From DASTCC01 sp035711465 (GTDB taxonomy: Bacteria > Acidobacteriota > Vicinamibacteria > Vicinamibacterales > SCN-69-37), in contig DASTCC010000293.1 of NCBI GenBank assembly GCA_035711465.1, forward strand, positions 1 through 7,114: a stretch of DNA of 7,114 nt. The letters run 5' to 3'. The position numbers and the translations under genes are program-made. Below, in pieces: positions 6,989-7,114 of the stretch (its first letter is position 1; each line of letters begins with the position of its first letter). The notes under the pieces were generated by a model, which searched no databases, was not told the DNA's origin, and worked only from the letters and a program-made list of their open reading frames with translations.

Positions 6989-7114
6989 AATCGGGGAATC
7001 GGGGAATCGGGGAATCGGTCGGGGATCGGGGAATCGGGGAATCGGGGAATCGGTCGGGGATCGGGAAATCGGGGATCGGGAAATCGGGGATCGGGAAATC
7101 GGGGATCGGGAAAT
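6989..7114. repeat. Nested G-rich tandem repeat array, truncated by window edge
   Basis: The array is built from AATCGGGG (8 bp) with variants ATCGGGG, ATCGGGA (7 bp) and AATCGGTCGGGG (12 bp). There are three 8-bp units at 6989-7012. A 35-bp compound unit occupies 6997-7031 and repeats at 7032-7066 with one difference, at its last base. Three copies of a 15-bp unit (AATCGGGG plus ATCGGGA) follow at 7067-7111, and a fourth starts at 7112. The array continues beyond the window. On the plus strand it offers many regularly spaced GGGG tracts, capable in principle of G-quadruplex formation, and five GATC sites (first at 7024). It lies upstream of the beta-barrel gene, where length changes by slippage could affect expression. 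Confidence 0.95.

Noticed and set aside
6989..7114. CRISPR array
   Set aside because: Units are 7-15 bp and abut directly, with no unique spacers. This is a simple nested tandem repeat.

Overview
The window is high-GC bacterial chromosome with seven protein-coding genes, no RNA genes and no CRISPR array. Non-ATG starts are common: TTG for infA and probably the helicase, GTG for the sigma factor and the beta-barrel protein. Several genes lack an obvious Shine-Dalgarno. The gene set, the base composition and the ligase-carrier-acyltransferase fusion fit a soil or sediment bacterium such as an Acidobacteriota member (Vicinamibacteria-like). That placement is an inference from style, not from a phylogenetic marker. 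The outer-membrane-type beta-barrel points to a didermic cell.

Layout. Positions 1-218 are gene-free and hold a very long imperfect palindrome (about 36-168) beyond the 3' end of a DEAD-box RNA helicase gene (219-1487, minus). Directly upstream of the helicase, and probably cotranscribed, is infA (1498-1716, minus), encoding a 72-residue IF-1. A 154-bp divergent spacer then leads to an ECF sigma factor (1871-2422, plus), with a candidate ECF-type promoter immediately in front. Its stop codon overlaps the start of a membrane-anchored zinc-finger anti-sigma factor (2419-3114, plus). The anti-sigma carries a YCII/DGPF-like domain at its C-terminus, which is the most unusual protein in the window.

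The right half is all on the minus strand. In transcription order it has a secreted beta-barrel protein (6962-6312), an 850-residue fusion of acyl-activating enzyme, acyl carrier domain and PlsC acyltransferase (6240-3688), and a secreted DinB-like four-helix protein (3637-3122). The last converges on the anti-sigma gene with a 7-nt gap. The window ends in a nested GGGGAATC-type tandem array (6989-7114) just upstream of the beta-barrel gene and running off the edge.

Functionally there are three units: RNA remodelling and translation initiation (infA plus helicase), an autoregulated envelope or stress switch (sigma plus anti-sigma), and a lipid and envelope set (beta-barrel, lipid-acylating fusion, exported DinB-like protein). 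No complete new defence or biosynthetic system is visible. The best leads are the anti-sigma/YCII fusion, the tripartite lipid enzyme, the long palindrome and the nested repeat array.
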